From CAWBUW01 sp963792075 (GTDB taxonomy: Bacteria > Chloroflexota > Anaerolineae > Anaerolineales > UBA4823): a stretch of 64,000 nucleotides of DNA. The DNA is taken from NCBI GenBank assembly GCA_963792075.1, contig CAWBUW010000002.1:762378-826377 (forward strand), written 5' to 3'. Of this stretch, positions 8,950-17,789 are shown piece by piece. Made by a program: the position numbers and the translations under genes. Positions within the stretch are counted from its first letter, which is position 1. Every line of letters begins with the position of its first letter. The notes under the pieces are model-generated. The model was not told where the DNA came from, made no database searches, and saw only the letters and a program-made list of their open reading frames with translations.

Positions 8950-11900
8950 CGATCTGTTTGCTGACATCAACCGCCCAGAAAACGTACCCGTGCCTGAGGC
9001 GGAGCGGCCGCTTGTACCACGAGAGACTGACCTAAGCAGCCTGGTTGAGCCGGTCGTCAAGCCGCGAGAGCCTCGCAAGCCGGTGAATCAGCGCCGTGAA
9101 CGTGATCGAAAACCTGTTGCCGCGACGGAAAAACCAATCCGGGCGGCAAAGCCGGAAGAAAAGATCACGCCTGTAAGCATGCAGCCGACCATCCCAGAGG
9201 TTATCCCGGCCGCGCCCACACCAGAGCCTGTGCTGCCTCTCTCTCGCCAGGCGCTGATACGCAGCGAAGAGGGGGAAACCAGACCATTGACCGAGGCCGG
9301 GCAGGCCAGCCTGAAGAGTTTGCAGCCGGTATTTCAAGCTGGACAGGTGGACTCTGCTTCCCAAACGGTTACGCCGGCAGTCATGGCGGTGCCTTTCATG
9401 GTGAGCGGCCAGGAACAAAAAGTTGGCCTGGTGGAAGTGGTGGATGACCGGCCCGCCCGTATTTGGAATGAGGACGAACGCTGGATTGTGGAGCAGGTGA
9501 CAGACCAACTCTCGTTGGCGTTGGAAAATGCTCGTCTGTTCCAGGAAACCCAGGTCGCTCTGTCGGAAGTAGAAACCTTGTACGCGGTCACGCGGTCAGC
9601 CACGCGGTCGTTTGATGTCGAAGAGAACTTACAGGACATGCTGGCTCAGATCGTTCATGCAACAGGCTATGATTGTGGTCTGATCAGTACGACGACGATA
9701 ACCGCCAGTGGTCTACCAGACCGGCTCAGGTTAGCTTCCGACTACAAGCTTCCTGCTCCGATGAAAGAGAACTTGATCAAGCGCGGCTTTGAGCATACGC
9801 TGTGCGAGCAGGTTTTCTTGCTGGCGGAACCGGTCGGCTTGCCAGATTTGAAACGGTCAATGCAGGATCCGCCAGAATTTATCCGCAAGGGGGAAGTGTC
9901 GTTGGATGGAGCGATCCAATTGGGTATCCTGGCTTATCAGGGTGTGCCGCTGATTTCTAAAGGCGTACCTTTGGGTACCTTATGTGTTTTCCGCCACCAA
10001 CCAGGGGCGACACCCCCTTCGGCGCTTTCCCTGATGATTGCAGCGAGCCAGCAGATCGCGATTGCTATTGAAAATGCCCGCCTGTACCAGGATGAGCAGC
10101 GCCGCCGCCAGATCGCCGATACGCTGCGCGAGATCGCCAGCCTGGTCGGCGCCACGCTCGATTTACGCGTGGTCACCAATCGCCTGCTGGAACAACTGCC
10201 GAACTTGATTGAATTCCGCAAGGCCTCGATCCACATCGTCCAGGGAGATACACGGACGCTGATCGCGGGGAAAGGTTTTGATGTAGAGGCCTCGCTGGCC
10301 GAACCTGCTGAACTGCATCGCTCGATCAAAGATGATCCACTGGTTTCAACGGTGATACAGACGCGGCGGCCCCTGGTGCTTACGGATACACAAGATGATC
10401 CCCGCTGGGAAACGTTTCCGCAAACGGCGGATATTCGCTCCTGGTTGTGCGCGCCGTTGGTCGCCGGCGAGCAAGTGGTGGGCCTGCTCTTTATGGATAA
10501 TGACGTAGCCGGAAGTTACACGGATGATACTGCGGTCCTGGCAAGCGCGTTCGCTGCGCAGGCGGCGGTGGCAATCCAGAACGCCAGCTTGTTCGAGCAA
10601 ATCCAGCGTTCGCTGGCGGAAACCGGCGCGTTGTACCAGGCCAGCGCCTCGCTTAACGCGGCAGCAACCTATGAAGATATTTTAAATGCTTTGCAGAATA
10701 ATAGTGTGCTGGGGAGTGGCTCCTTCTCTACCGCGCTCTACCTGTTCGATCTTTACTGGCAGCCTGAACGGATGCCGGAAACTGCGGAAATCCTGGCGCA
10801 GGTATCAAGTGCCGGAGCGGACTCTGAACGAATGCAGATGTTAGCTGGGGCCGGCACGAAGTTTTCCATGAGTAATTACCCGGCAGTGATCCGCCAGTTG
10901 CGCCCGGATCATCCGCTACCATTGACTAACCTGGATACCGATCCAGACCTGGATGCTGTGACTCGGGAGCTCTTCCGCGATCAATATGGCGCACGCAGCG
11001 TGTTATTTGTGCCCCTGGTTGTAGGTGGCCGTTTTATCGGACTTATCAACGCGCTTTACCCGGAAGCCAGACAATTCACTGAAACTGACCTGCGCCAGGT
11101 GATGTCCCTGGCTGGCCAGGCTGGCGTGGCTGTACAAAACTTGCGCAGCCTGCAACTGGCTGAAATACGTGCGGTTGAGGCCCAGCGGCGCAGCCAGGAG
11201 TTGTCGTTAGTGAACCGCGTCGTAGCGGCTACGGTGTCTTCACCAGATTTGCGCCAGGTCTTAGACGCAGTGGCAGGTGAACTGATCGAAGTGTTCTCGC
11301 TTGGGAATGTGGTCATCGCGCTCCTGGATGAACTGGGCGTAGAGCTGTCAGTAGTGTCAGAACGCTCGCGCACTCCAGTGGAAACGCCCATGATCGGTCA
11401 TAAGATCCCTGTGCCAGGCAATCCGGCGTTTGAACAGGTGATCTCGCAAAAACAACTTCAGGTAGTTCCCCAGGCCCAGGTGAACCCAAAGATTACCCCC
11501 CTGCATTCATGGATGCGACTGCGTCAAGTACAAACGATCGCTATCTTTCCATTAATCACCGGCGGGCGGGTGGTCGGCACGGTTTCGATGGACCTCCTGG
11601 AAGAAGATCGTACTTTCTCTCCGCAGGAATTGGACCTGGCGACCACGCTGGTCGGCCAGATTTCCACCTCCATTCAGAATGCTAACCTGTATGACCAGAC
11701 ACAGAAGGCACTTTCTGAGACGAACTTGCTCTACCAGGCCTCTGCTGAACTGAACGTAGCACAGACTTATGAAGATATCCTGAGAATCTTGCGTTCGGCG
11801 ACTCTGCTGGGAAGTGAAGCTGCGTCAAACGTATCGATTAACTTGTTCGATCGTACCTGGCAAGTGGGTGAGACAGAACAAATACCAGAATGGTCGAACC

Positions 11901-14872
11901 CCATCGCACGTTGGTCCTCAGCAGAGGCGGGCATAGCAGCAGGTAAGGCAAGCGACTTTCGTTTGTCCCTTGTGGGCATGAACACGGCGCGTTTCTTGTT
12001 CCGTCCAGATGTGGCGACCATCATCCTGGACGCGGGCACTGATCCGCTGCTAGATGCCACCGCACGGGCGTTGTATGTTGAGCGCCTGGGCGCCCGATCC
12101 ATGCTGGTGGCACCGTTGAACGTGGGAGGCCAGTTCATTGGTCATGTCACTGCAGTATATAGCGAGCGGATGCGTTTTCCAGACCAGGATGTGCGCGTGA
12201 TGATGGCGCTGGCCGGCCAGGCTGCGGTAGCCATCCAGAACATTCGCCTGCTGGATGAAACCCGCCGGAGAGCCACTCAACTGGAAACAGCCGCCGAGAT
12301 CGCCCGTGACACAACGGGCACCTTGACGTTGGATACACTCCTCAACCGTTCGGTAAACCTGATCCGTGACCGGTATGGTTATTATCATGCCTCGATCTTC
12401 CTGCTGGACGAAAACAGAAAGAATGCGGTGGTGCATGAGTCGACCGGCCTGGCAGGCGAGGAAATGAAACGCAGTGGACACAGCCTGGAGGTCGGTTCGA
12501 AATCGGTGATTGGCCAGGTGACTGCCAGCGGTGAGACGCTGGTAATCAACGACATCCTCCAGGACCCCACACACCAGATCAACCCGCTGTTGCCTGATAC
12601 GCGGGCGGAATTGGCCATCCCGCTGAAGATCGGTTTGCGCCAGGCAGGAACCCAGGCCGGCGAACGATCCACTTCGATCATCGGCGCGTTGGACGTACAG
12701 TCGAACCGCGTGGATGCCTTTACTCAGGATGATGTCGCCGTGCTTCAGGTCCTGGCTGACCAGTTGGCTGTTGCGGTGGATAATGCCCGCTCCTATGAGC
12801 TGACACAGCGCGCGGTTGCAGAAACCCGCCAACGAGCCCAGGAAATGGAAAACCTGTACCATGTAAGCCAATCTCTCGCGGGCACCACGCTGGGATCGGA
12901 AGAAATTGCTCAGACAATTGCTCGCTCGTTTATCGAGCTGCTCGAAGTGGAAGAAACGCTTGTATCGCTGTACGATCCCGAATACGAGGCAGTTCGCACG
13001 CTGGTGGATGCGGTACTTAAGGAGTCCGGAGAAGTTGAATTTATCGAAGCTTCGCCGGAGGATATGTTCTTGCTTTCGGACTATCCAGCCACTGAAAGGG
13101 TGATGCATGCTATACAACCGGCGGTGATCCAATCGTACAACTCTTCTGCAGATCCTGCCGAACTGGCGTACATGAAAGCCAACAAAGTGCAGACCCTGGT
13201 CATTTTGCCTTTGGCAACGAAAGGCCAGTCAATTGGTGTGATCGAGCTGGAGCTGAAATCGCGGCCGCGCCGGTTCGACATGGCGCAGCTTAGCTTGATG
13301 CTGACGATGTCTAACTCGGCTGCTACCGCCCTGGAAAATGCCCGCCTGTACGAAGAGCAAATCAACACATCTGAGAAACTGCGCGAATTGGACAAGCTGA
13401 AATCACAGTTCCTGGCGAATATGTCGCACGAACTACGTACACCGCTGAATTCCATCATCGGTTTCTCGCGGGTGATCTTGAAGGGGATTGATGGTCCAAC
13501 CACGGACTTGCAGCAGCAGGACCTGTCTGCCATCCATTCCGCCGGCCAGCACTTGCTCAAGCTGATCAACGATGTGCTGGATATTTCCAAGATTGAAGCC
13601 GGCAAGATGGAACTGGCCTTCGATGAGAACGTCAGCGTCCCCGACCTGATCACCGCGGCCATGTCCACCGCCGTGGGCTTGACCAAAGATAAACCGATCA
13701 TGCTGGAACGCGATATCGAAGCGGATATCCCGACGGTGCGTGCTGATCCGACCCGCGTCCGCCAGGTGTTGATCAACTTCCTATCGAATGCTGCCAAGTT
13801 TACGGATGAAGGCACGATCAAGGTGACCGCGAGAACCCAAACAGGTCCTGTAGGAACGCCATTGGCGAACCGGCCTGAAGTTTGGGTCGGCGTGACTGAT
13901 TCCGGTACAGGCATTGATCTTCCTGACCAGGTTAGACTGTTCCAGCCTTTCACGCAAGTCAATTCGTCTGCCACCCGCAAGGTGGGTGGTACTGGCCTGG
14001 GGCTTTCCATCTCGCGCTTACTGATCGAAATGCACGGCGGCCGGATTGGTGTCGAATCGGAGCTGGGCAAAGGTTCTACGTTTTACTTTACATTGCCGCT
14101 GCCTTATGTTGAGCCAGAGGAGGCAGTCACGGATAAGATCATCCTGGTTATTGAAGATGACCCCAACGTGGTCAAGTTGTACGAGCGGTACATGGGTCCA
14201 CACGGATACAAAGTTGTTGCTATCACGGACCCCTTCCAGGCTGTCGAAGAGGCAAAGCAAATACAGCCTTATGCCATAATCCTGGATATCATGATGCCAG
14301 GACGCGACGGCTGGCAGGTGATGGAAGCTTTGAAGGCTGAACCTACCACACGTGGAATCCCGGTGGTCATTTGCTCCATTGTCGAGAACCAGGAGAAGGG
14401 TTTCTCGCTGGGCGCAGTAGATTACCTGACCAAGCCGGTCCTTGAAGAAGATCTGATTTATGCACTGCGTCGACTGAACGGGGATGGTTCGATCCGCAAT
14501 GTGCTCGTGATCGATGATGATCCTGATGACCTGCGGCTGGTGGAAAAGATTTTGACGAATAAAGGTGGTTTTCAGGTGAGGCAAGCACTGGGTGGTCCGG
14601 CTGGTCTGGTAGAGCTGCAGACCAACCCACCGAACGCGGTGATTCTGGATCTGTACATGCCCGAGCTGGATGGTTTTTCATTGTTGGAGATGATCCGCTC
14701 TGAGCCAATCCTGCACGATATCCCGGTGATCATTTTTACTGCTGGTGACCTGACGGATGAACAGCGCGAACGGCTGGCGCAGTTCTCCCAACAATTGATC
14801 CAAAAGAGTGCTTTCAAGGAAGATGATTTGTTGACGAGCCTGGAAGGTTTACTCAATAGATTATCCTCCTAG
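8906..14872 (+). CDS. Giant hybrid histidine kinase: multiple GAF, HisKA, HATPase, two receiver domains
   Basis: 1,988 residues, soluble (no TM helices). A Pro/Arg/Glu-rich leader (1-100) precedes a partial GAF (about 112-214) and about seven full GAF domains (219-395, 399-562, 569-749, 762-929, 936-1115, 1122-1299, 1309-1482). The HisKA box MSHELRTPLNSIIGFS carries the phospho-acceptor His1508. The HATPase_c domain (1606-1734) has the N box (LINFLSNAAKFT) and G boxes (DSGTGI, GGTGLGLS). Two CheY-like receivers follow, with phospho-acceptor Asp1794 and Asp1915. ATG 8906 has AGGAG about 10 nt upstream inside parA. It is the only kinase in this operon, so it is the likely hub for the four kinase-less GAF sensors and the likely donor for the receiver domain on the next gene product. 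Those links are inference from gene order. Confidence 0.95.
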   Translation: MSKSETPKKLQKRIDDLFADINRPENVPVPEAERPLVPRETDLSSLVEPVVKPREPRKPVNQRRERDRKPVAATEKPIRAAKPEEKITPVSMQPTIPEVIPAAPTPEPVLPLSRQALIRSEEGETRPLTEAGQASLKSLQPVFQAGQVDSASQTVTPAVMAVPFMVSGQEQKVGLVEVVDDRPARIWNEDERWIVEQVTDQLSLALENARLFQETQVALSEVETLYAVTRSATRSFDVEENLQDMLAQIVHATGYDCGLISTTTITASGLPDRLRLASDYKLPAPMKENLIKRGFEHTLCEQVFLLAEPVGLPDLKRSMQDPPEFIRKGEVSLDGAIQLGILAYQGVPLISKGVPLGTLCVFRHQPGATPPSALSLMIAASQQIAIAIENARLYQDEQRRRQIADTLREIASLVGATLDLRVVTNRLLEQLPNLIEFRKASIHIVQGDTRTLIAGKGFDVEASLAEPAELHRSIKDDPLVSTVIQTRRPLVLTDTQDDPRWETFPQTADIRSWLCAPLVAGEQVVGLLFMDNDVAGSYTDDTAVLASAFAAQAAVAIQNASLFEQIQRSLAETGALYQASASLNAAATYEDILNALQNNSVLGSGSFSTALYLFDLYWQPERMPETAEILAQVSSAGADSERMQMLAGAGTKFSMSNYPAVIRQLRPDHPLPLTNLDTDPDLDAVTRELFRDQYGARSVLFVPLVVGGRFIGLINALYPEARQFTETDLRQVMSLAGQAGVAVQNLRSLQLAEIRAVEAQRRSQELSLVNRVVAATVSSPDLRQVLDAVAGELIEVFSLGNVVIALLDELGVELSVVSERSRTPVETPMIGHKIPVPGNPAFEQVISQKQLQVVPQAQVNPKITPLHSWMRLRQVQTIAIFPLITGGRVVGTVSMDLLEEDRTFSPQELDLATTLVGQISTSIQNANLYDQTQKALSETNLLYQASAELNVAQTYEDILRILRSATLLGSEAASNVSINLFDRTWQVGETEQIPEWSNPIARWSSAEAGIAAGKASDFRLSLVGMNTARFLFRPDVATIILDAGTDPLLDATARALYVERLGARSMLVAPLNVGGQFIGHVTAVYSERMRFPDQDVRVMMALAGQAAVAIQNIRLLDETRRRATQLETAAEIARDTTGTLTLDTLLNRSVNLIRDRYGYYHASIFLLDENRKNAVVHESTGLAGEEMKRSGHSLEVGSKSVIGQVTASGETLVINDILQDPTHQINPLLPDTRAELAIPLKIGLRQAGTQAGERSTSIIGALDVQSNRVDAFTQDDVAVLQVLADQLAVAVDNARSYELTQRAVAETRQRAQEMENLYHVSQSLAGTTLGSEEIAQTIARSFIELLEVEETLVSLYDPEYEAVRTLVDAVLKESGEVEFIEASPEDMFLLSDYPATERVMHAIQPAVIQSYNSSADPAELAYMKANKVQTLVILPLATKGQSIGVIELELKSRPRRFDMAQLSLMLTMSNSAATALENARLYEEQINTSEKLRELDKLKSQFLANMSHELRTPLNSIIGFSRVILKGIDGPTTDLQQQDLSAIHSAGQHLLKLINDVLDISKIEAGKMELAFDENVSVPDLITAAMSTAVGLTKDKPIMLERDIEADIPTVRADPTRVRQVLINFLSNAAKFTDEGTIKVTARTQTGPVGTPLANRPEVWVGVTDSGTGIDLPDQVRLFQPFTQVNSSATRKVGGTGLGLSISRLLIEMHGGRIGVESELGKGSTFYFTLPLPYVEPEEAVTDKIILVIEDDPNVVKLYERYMGPHGYKVVAITDPFQAVEEAKQIQPYAIILDIMMPGRDGWQVMEALKAEPTTRGIPVVICSIVENQEKGFSLGAVDYLTKPVLEEDLIYALRRLNGDGSIRNVLVIDDDPDDLRLVEKILTNKGGFQVRQALGGPAGLVELQTNPPNAVILDLYMPELDGFSLLEMIRSEPILHDIPVIIFTAGDLTDEQRERLAQFSQQLIQKSAFKEDDLLTSLEGLLNRLSS

Positions 14873-14892
14873 CAAAAAGTAGGAGTATCTTC

Positions 14893-16683
14893 ATGTCCCT
14901 TTTCAATGCTCCCCCCGCCGAAACATTTGCCAGGGTCCACGTTGTCGTGGAGTGCCTGGACTGCCACAGTTTCTCTCCCTATTCGTTGACCGCGACCACC
15001 TGTCCCCACTGCGGCGGGCAGTGGTTTGAGGCGCGCTATGATTACGCTGCCATCGCCCCCCGGCTGCCCGATCTGGCTGCCTTGCGCCCGAATGACGTCT
15101 GGCGATACAAAGAGGTGCTGCCGATCAAGGGCCCAAACCCGTTACTTACCATGGGGGAGGGTGGAACCCCATTAATCCAGGTGGCGAACCTGGGGCTGAT
15201 GCTGGGCTCAAGCAATATCTTTGTAAAAGACGAACGCCAGGGCCCGACCCATTCCTTCAAAGACCGGCAGGCCGCTCTTTCTGTGGCCGCCTTGAAGGAA
15301 GCGGGGATCACTGAGTTTGTGCTGGCCTCGACAGGGAATGTGGCCATCGCATATTCGGCTTTTTCTTCCCGTGCCGGCATCAAGCTGTGGGCTTTTCTCA
15401 CTTCGCTCGTGCCGGGTGAAAAAATGCGTGAAGTGGCAATTTATGGCACCCAGGTAGTGAAGGTAACCGCCTCTTATGACACTGCCAAGAACCTGGCAGC
15501 GGAATTCGCCCGCCAGCGTGGATTATACCTGGAGCGCGGCTCGCGTTCGGTTACCTCAGTAGAGGCGATGAAAACGATTGCCTATGAGGTTTCGGAACAG
15601 TTGGCGCAAAGACTGGGCCCTGCACCCGTCGAACGCCGGCCTGATTCACTCTATCCTGCGCCGCCTCCCTGGCGCGCTCCGGATTGGTATATTCAGGCAA
15701 TTTCAGGTGGACTGGGTCCACAGGGCGTGCTGAAGGGTTTCGAGGAACTATACGAAATGGGGCTGACCGACAAAATCCCCGCAGTAGCAGGAATCCAGAC
15801 CGAAGGCTGTGCTCCTATGGTGCATGCCTGGAAGCAGGGCCTGGAGCAAGCTGAGCCAGTGCGCAACCCGCGCACCCACATCGCGACCCTCTCCACTGGA
15901 GACCCGGGCCGGACTTATTCCTGGCTGCGCCAGCGTATGCTGCGCGCCCAGGAGATCGGCGCGGGCGGCGGTGGGGCATTCGAAATGGTCACAGACGAGG
16001 ATGCTTTCCGGACCATTCATATCATCGCGAAACTGGAAGGCCTGTCTGTTGAACCGGCCTCTGCAGTAGGGTTTGCCGGGCTGATTAAGCTGGTTCGGGC
16101 GGGGGTGATCAAGCCAAATGAGATCGTGGTCATCAACTGCACCGGGCACACCATGTCGATCGAGAAAGAAATCCTGGGCGAAAACTGGGCGCGCACCGTA
16201 GCGCCGGTTAGCACCGGCGCTGTGGCTACCACCGCAGCAGTACAGCGCGGGCCTATCCCCGAGTTGCCAGAAGAAGGCTTGTTGGCTGCGCTGTCGCGGG
16301 TCACCTCAGAGCGCTACCCGCGTATATTGGTTGTAGATGACACTCCCGATCCGCGGAGGCTGATCCTGAGGATTCTACAAACTCAAGGAAACTATACCTT
16401 GTTCGAGGCGACCAATGGGCGCGAAGCGATCGAAGTCGCCCAACGGGAACTGCCTGACTTAATCATCCTGGACCTGATGATGCCCGAGGTGGATGGTTTT
16501 GCTGTTCTGGACGCATTGAAAGCGGATCCCCAGACTGAGACGATCCCGGTGATCGTGGTGACAGCCAAAGAACTTACTGCTGAAGAAAAACGCCGCCTGG
16601 CAGGCCGCATCCATCTCTTGATGCAGAAGGGGTCTTTTATGGGGGAAGACCTGAGCGATGAGGTAAAATCACTGCTCCGCTAG
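14893..16683 (+). CDS. thrC: Threonine-synthase-like PLP enzyme fused to a response-regulator receiver domain
   Basis: 596 residues; ATG 14893 has AGGAG 7 nt upstream. Residues 21-40 form a CxxC-x12-CxxC zinc ribbon. The fold-II PLP domain (about 75-435) has the Schiff-base lysine in THSFKDRQA (Lys123), a substrate loop ASTGNVAIAYS and a phosphate-binding SGGLGPQG. This matches bacterial threonine synthase, which makes threonine from O-phosphohomoserine, though other fold-II activities cannot be excluded. After a linker of about 40 residues comes a complete receiver domain (about 476-596) with every key residue: Asp482/Asp483, phospho-acceptor Asp527 (LIILDLMMPEVDGF), Thr557 and Lys579. No stop, frameshift or internal start separates the parts. 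It lies 20 nt after the hybrid kinase. Phospho-control of a biosynthetic enzyme is inferred, and the fusion is unusual. Confidence 0.9.
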   Translation: MSLFNAPPAETFARVHVVVECLDCHSFSPYSLTATTCPHCGGQWFEARYDYAAIAPRLPDLAALRPNDVWRYKEVLPIKGPNPLLTMGEGGTPLIQVANLGLMLGSSNIFVKDERQGPTHSFKDRQAALSVAALKEAGITEFVLASTGNVAIAYSAFSSRAGIKLWAFLTSLVPGEKMREVAIYGTQVVKVTASYDTAKNLAAEFARQRGLYLERGSRSVTSVEAMKTIAYEVSEQLAQRLGPAPVERRPDSLYPAPPPWRAPDWYIQAISGGLGPQGVLKGFEELYEMGLTDKIPAVAGIQTEGCAPMVHAWKQGLEQAEPVRNPRTHIATLSTGDPGRTYSWLRQRMLRAQEIGAGGGGAFEMVTDEDAFRTIHIIAKLEGLSVEPASAVGFAGLIKLVRAGVIKPNEIVVINCTGHTMSIEKEILGENWARTVAPVSTGAVATTAAVQRGPIPELPEEGLLAALSRVTSERYPRILVVDDTPDPRRLILRILQTQGNYTLFEATNGREAIEVAQRELPDLIILDLMMPEVDGFAVLDALKADPQTETIPVIVVTAKELTAEEKRRLAGRIHLLMQKGSFMGEDLSDEVKSLLR

Positions 16684-16695
16684 ATTTAAACTTGT

Positions 16696-17724
16696 TTGGG
16701 GCCCGGCCCGGGGAAGAATCATTTGCCTGCTCATTTCAGCCGCTCACTGCCACCCAGAATCAATCTCTCTCCGCGGGGGAGAGGCGTAGTCGCGGCTCTT
16801 TTTTCGGCATTTTTCCTGGGTATGGCGCCTGTTTTTGGGAAGGCAGCCATCCGTTTGGGCATGTCGTCTTATGCGGTGGTCGCACTGCGTACCTCGTTCG
16901 CCGCGGGTTTGCTGTTTTTGGTCATTTTCTATTACAAGCGGCCATTTCTGTACATCTACCCGGCGGGTCTATTGGGATGCGTGTTGGCAGGTGGGATCAA
17001 CGGACTTGGATCTTTATTTTTTTACGGTTCCTTAACTCGTATTGATGCCAGCTTGGGGCAGTTGCTCTATTCGCTGTACCCTTTATTCGTCGTGATCTTT
17101 TTGTGGATCGATGGTCAGCCTCCCACACGCCTGACATTGGTGCGGATTCTCTTGATGCTACCGGCCATTTTCTTGTTGACCCGCGCAGACATCCAGCAGG
17201 TAGATCTGGTTGGGATGTTAATGATGCTGATCGCATCTGCATTGTACGCGCTGCATCTGCCTGTCAACCAGCGTGTGCTGTACGATATGCCTGCCCCAAC
17301 CGTCACTTTGTACACACTGATGGCAATGAGCGGTGTGGTGGTGCCGGCGTATTTCATTTCCCTGCTGTTTGGGCAAACACCAATTTTCCCGGCGTTGAGC
17401 CTGGCCTGGAGACCTGTCTTAGGGTTAACCCTGGTTACTTTTATTTCGCGTCTGTCGCTGTTCCTGGGGGTAAAAAACCTGGGAGGCGTGCAGACAGCTC
17501 TTTTGGGGTTGAGTGAAATGCTGGTTACGCTGCTGTTTTCTTTTATTTGGCTGGGTGAGCGGTTGAGCTTGCAGCAGTGGCTGGGGGTGGGTATCCTGCT
17601 GAGCAGCATCCTTCTGGTCATGCTGGACAAAACGCCTCCCCCTCGGCGTTCGCGAATAAGCTGGTTAAACTGGTTGCGGCCCCCAGGATTATCAAAAGAT
17701 ATTCCATGGCCGATGGATCAATAA
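16696..17724 (+). CDS. EamA/DMT-family transporter
   Basis: Up to 342 residues with about ten hydrophobic helices in two repeats of five, the EamA layout (first repeat begins about residue 33; LGMAPVFGKAAIRLGMSS is typical of helices 1-2). The start is uncertain: the frame opens at TTG 16696 with another TTG at 16723, and neither has a good ribosome site. The first in-frame ATG (about 16819) would cut into helix 1. Members export amino acids or other small metabolites from the cytoplasm; position after the threonine-synthase-like gene makes amino-acid export a reasonable guess only. The gene ends at a long hairpin shared with the convergent regulator operon. Confidence 0.85.
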   Translation: MGPGPGKNHLPAHFSRSLPPRINLSPRGRGVVAALFSAFFLGMAPVFGKAAIRLGMSSYAVVALRTSFAAGLLFLVIFYYKRPFLYIYPAGLLGCVLAGGINGLGSLFFYGSLTRIDASLGQLLYSLYPLFVVIFLWIDGQPPTRLTLVRILLMLPAIFLLTRADIQQVDLVGMLMMLIASALYALHLPVNQRVLYDMPAPTVTLYTLMAMSGVVVPAYFISLLFGQTPIFPALSLAWRPVLGLTLVTFISRLSLFLGVKNLGGVQTALLGLSEMLVTLLFSFIWLGERLSLQQWLGVGILLSSILLVMLDKTPPPRRSRISWLNWLRPPGLSKDIPWPMDQ

Positions 17725-17737
17725 GTATCCGTTCTTT

Positions 17738-17786
17738 AAAATGTAGGGGCTTGTGCGGGCGAAGCCCGCACAAGCCCCTACATTTT
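17738..17786. terminator. Bidirectional hairpin terminator, GCGAAGC apex
   Basis: Perfect 23-bp stem (17738-17760 with 17764-17786) and loop GAA closed by C-G. AAAA and TTTT ends make it a terminator in both directions. It lies between the convergent EamA gene and response-regulator gene. Confidence 0.85.
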
Positions 17787-17789
17787 GCG

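Noticed and set aside
12050..14070. Long minus-strand frames (360 and 329 residues) opposite the hybrid kinase
   Set aside because: They have the composition of shadow frames, no domains, and lie wholly inside a clear coding gene.
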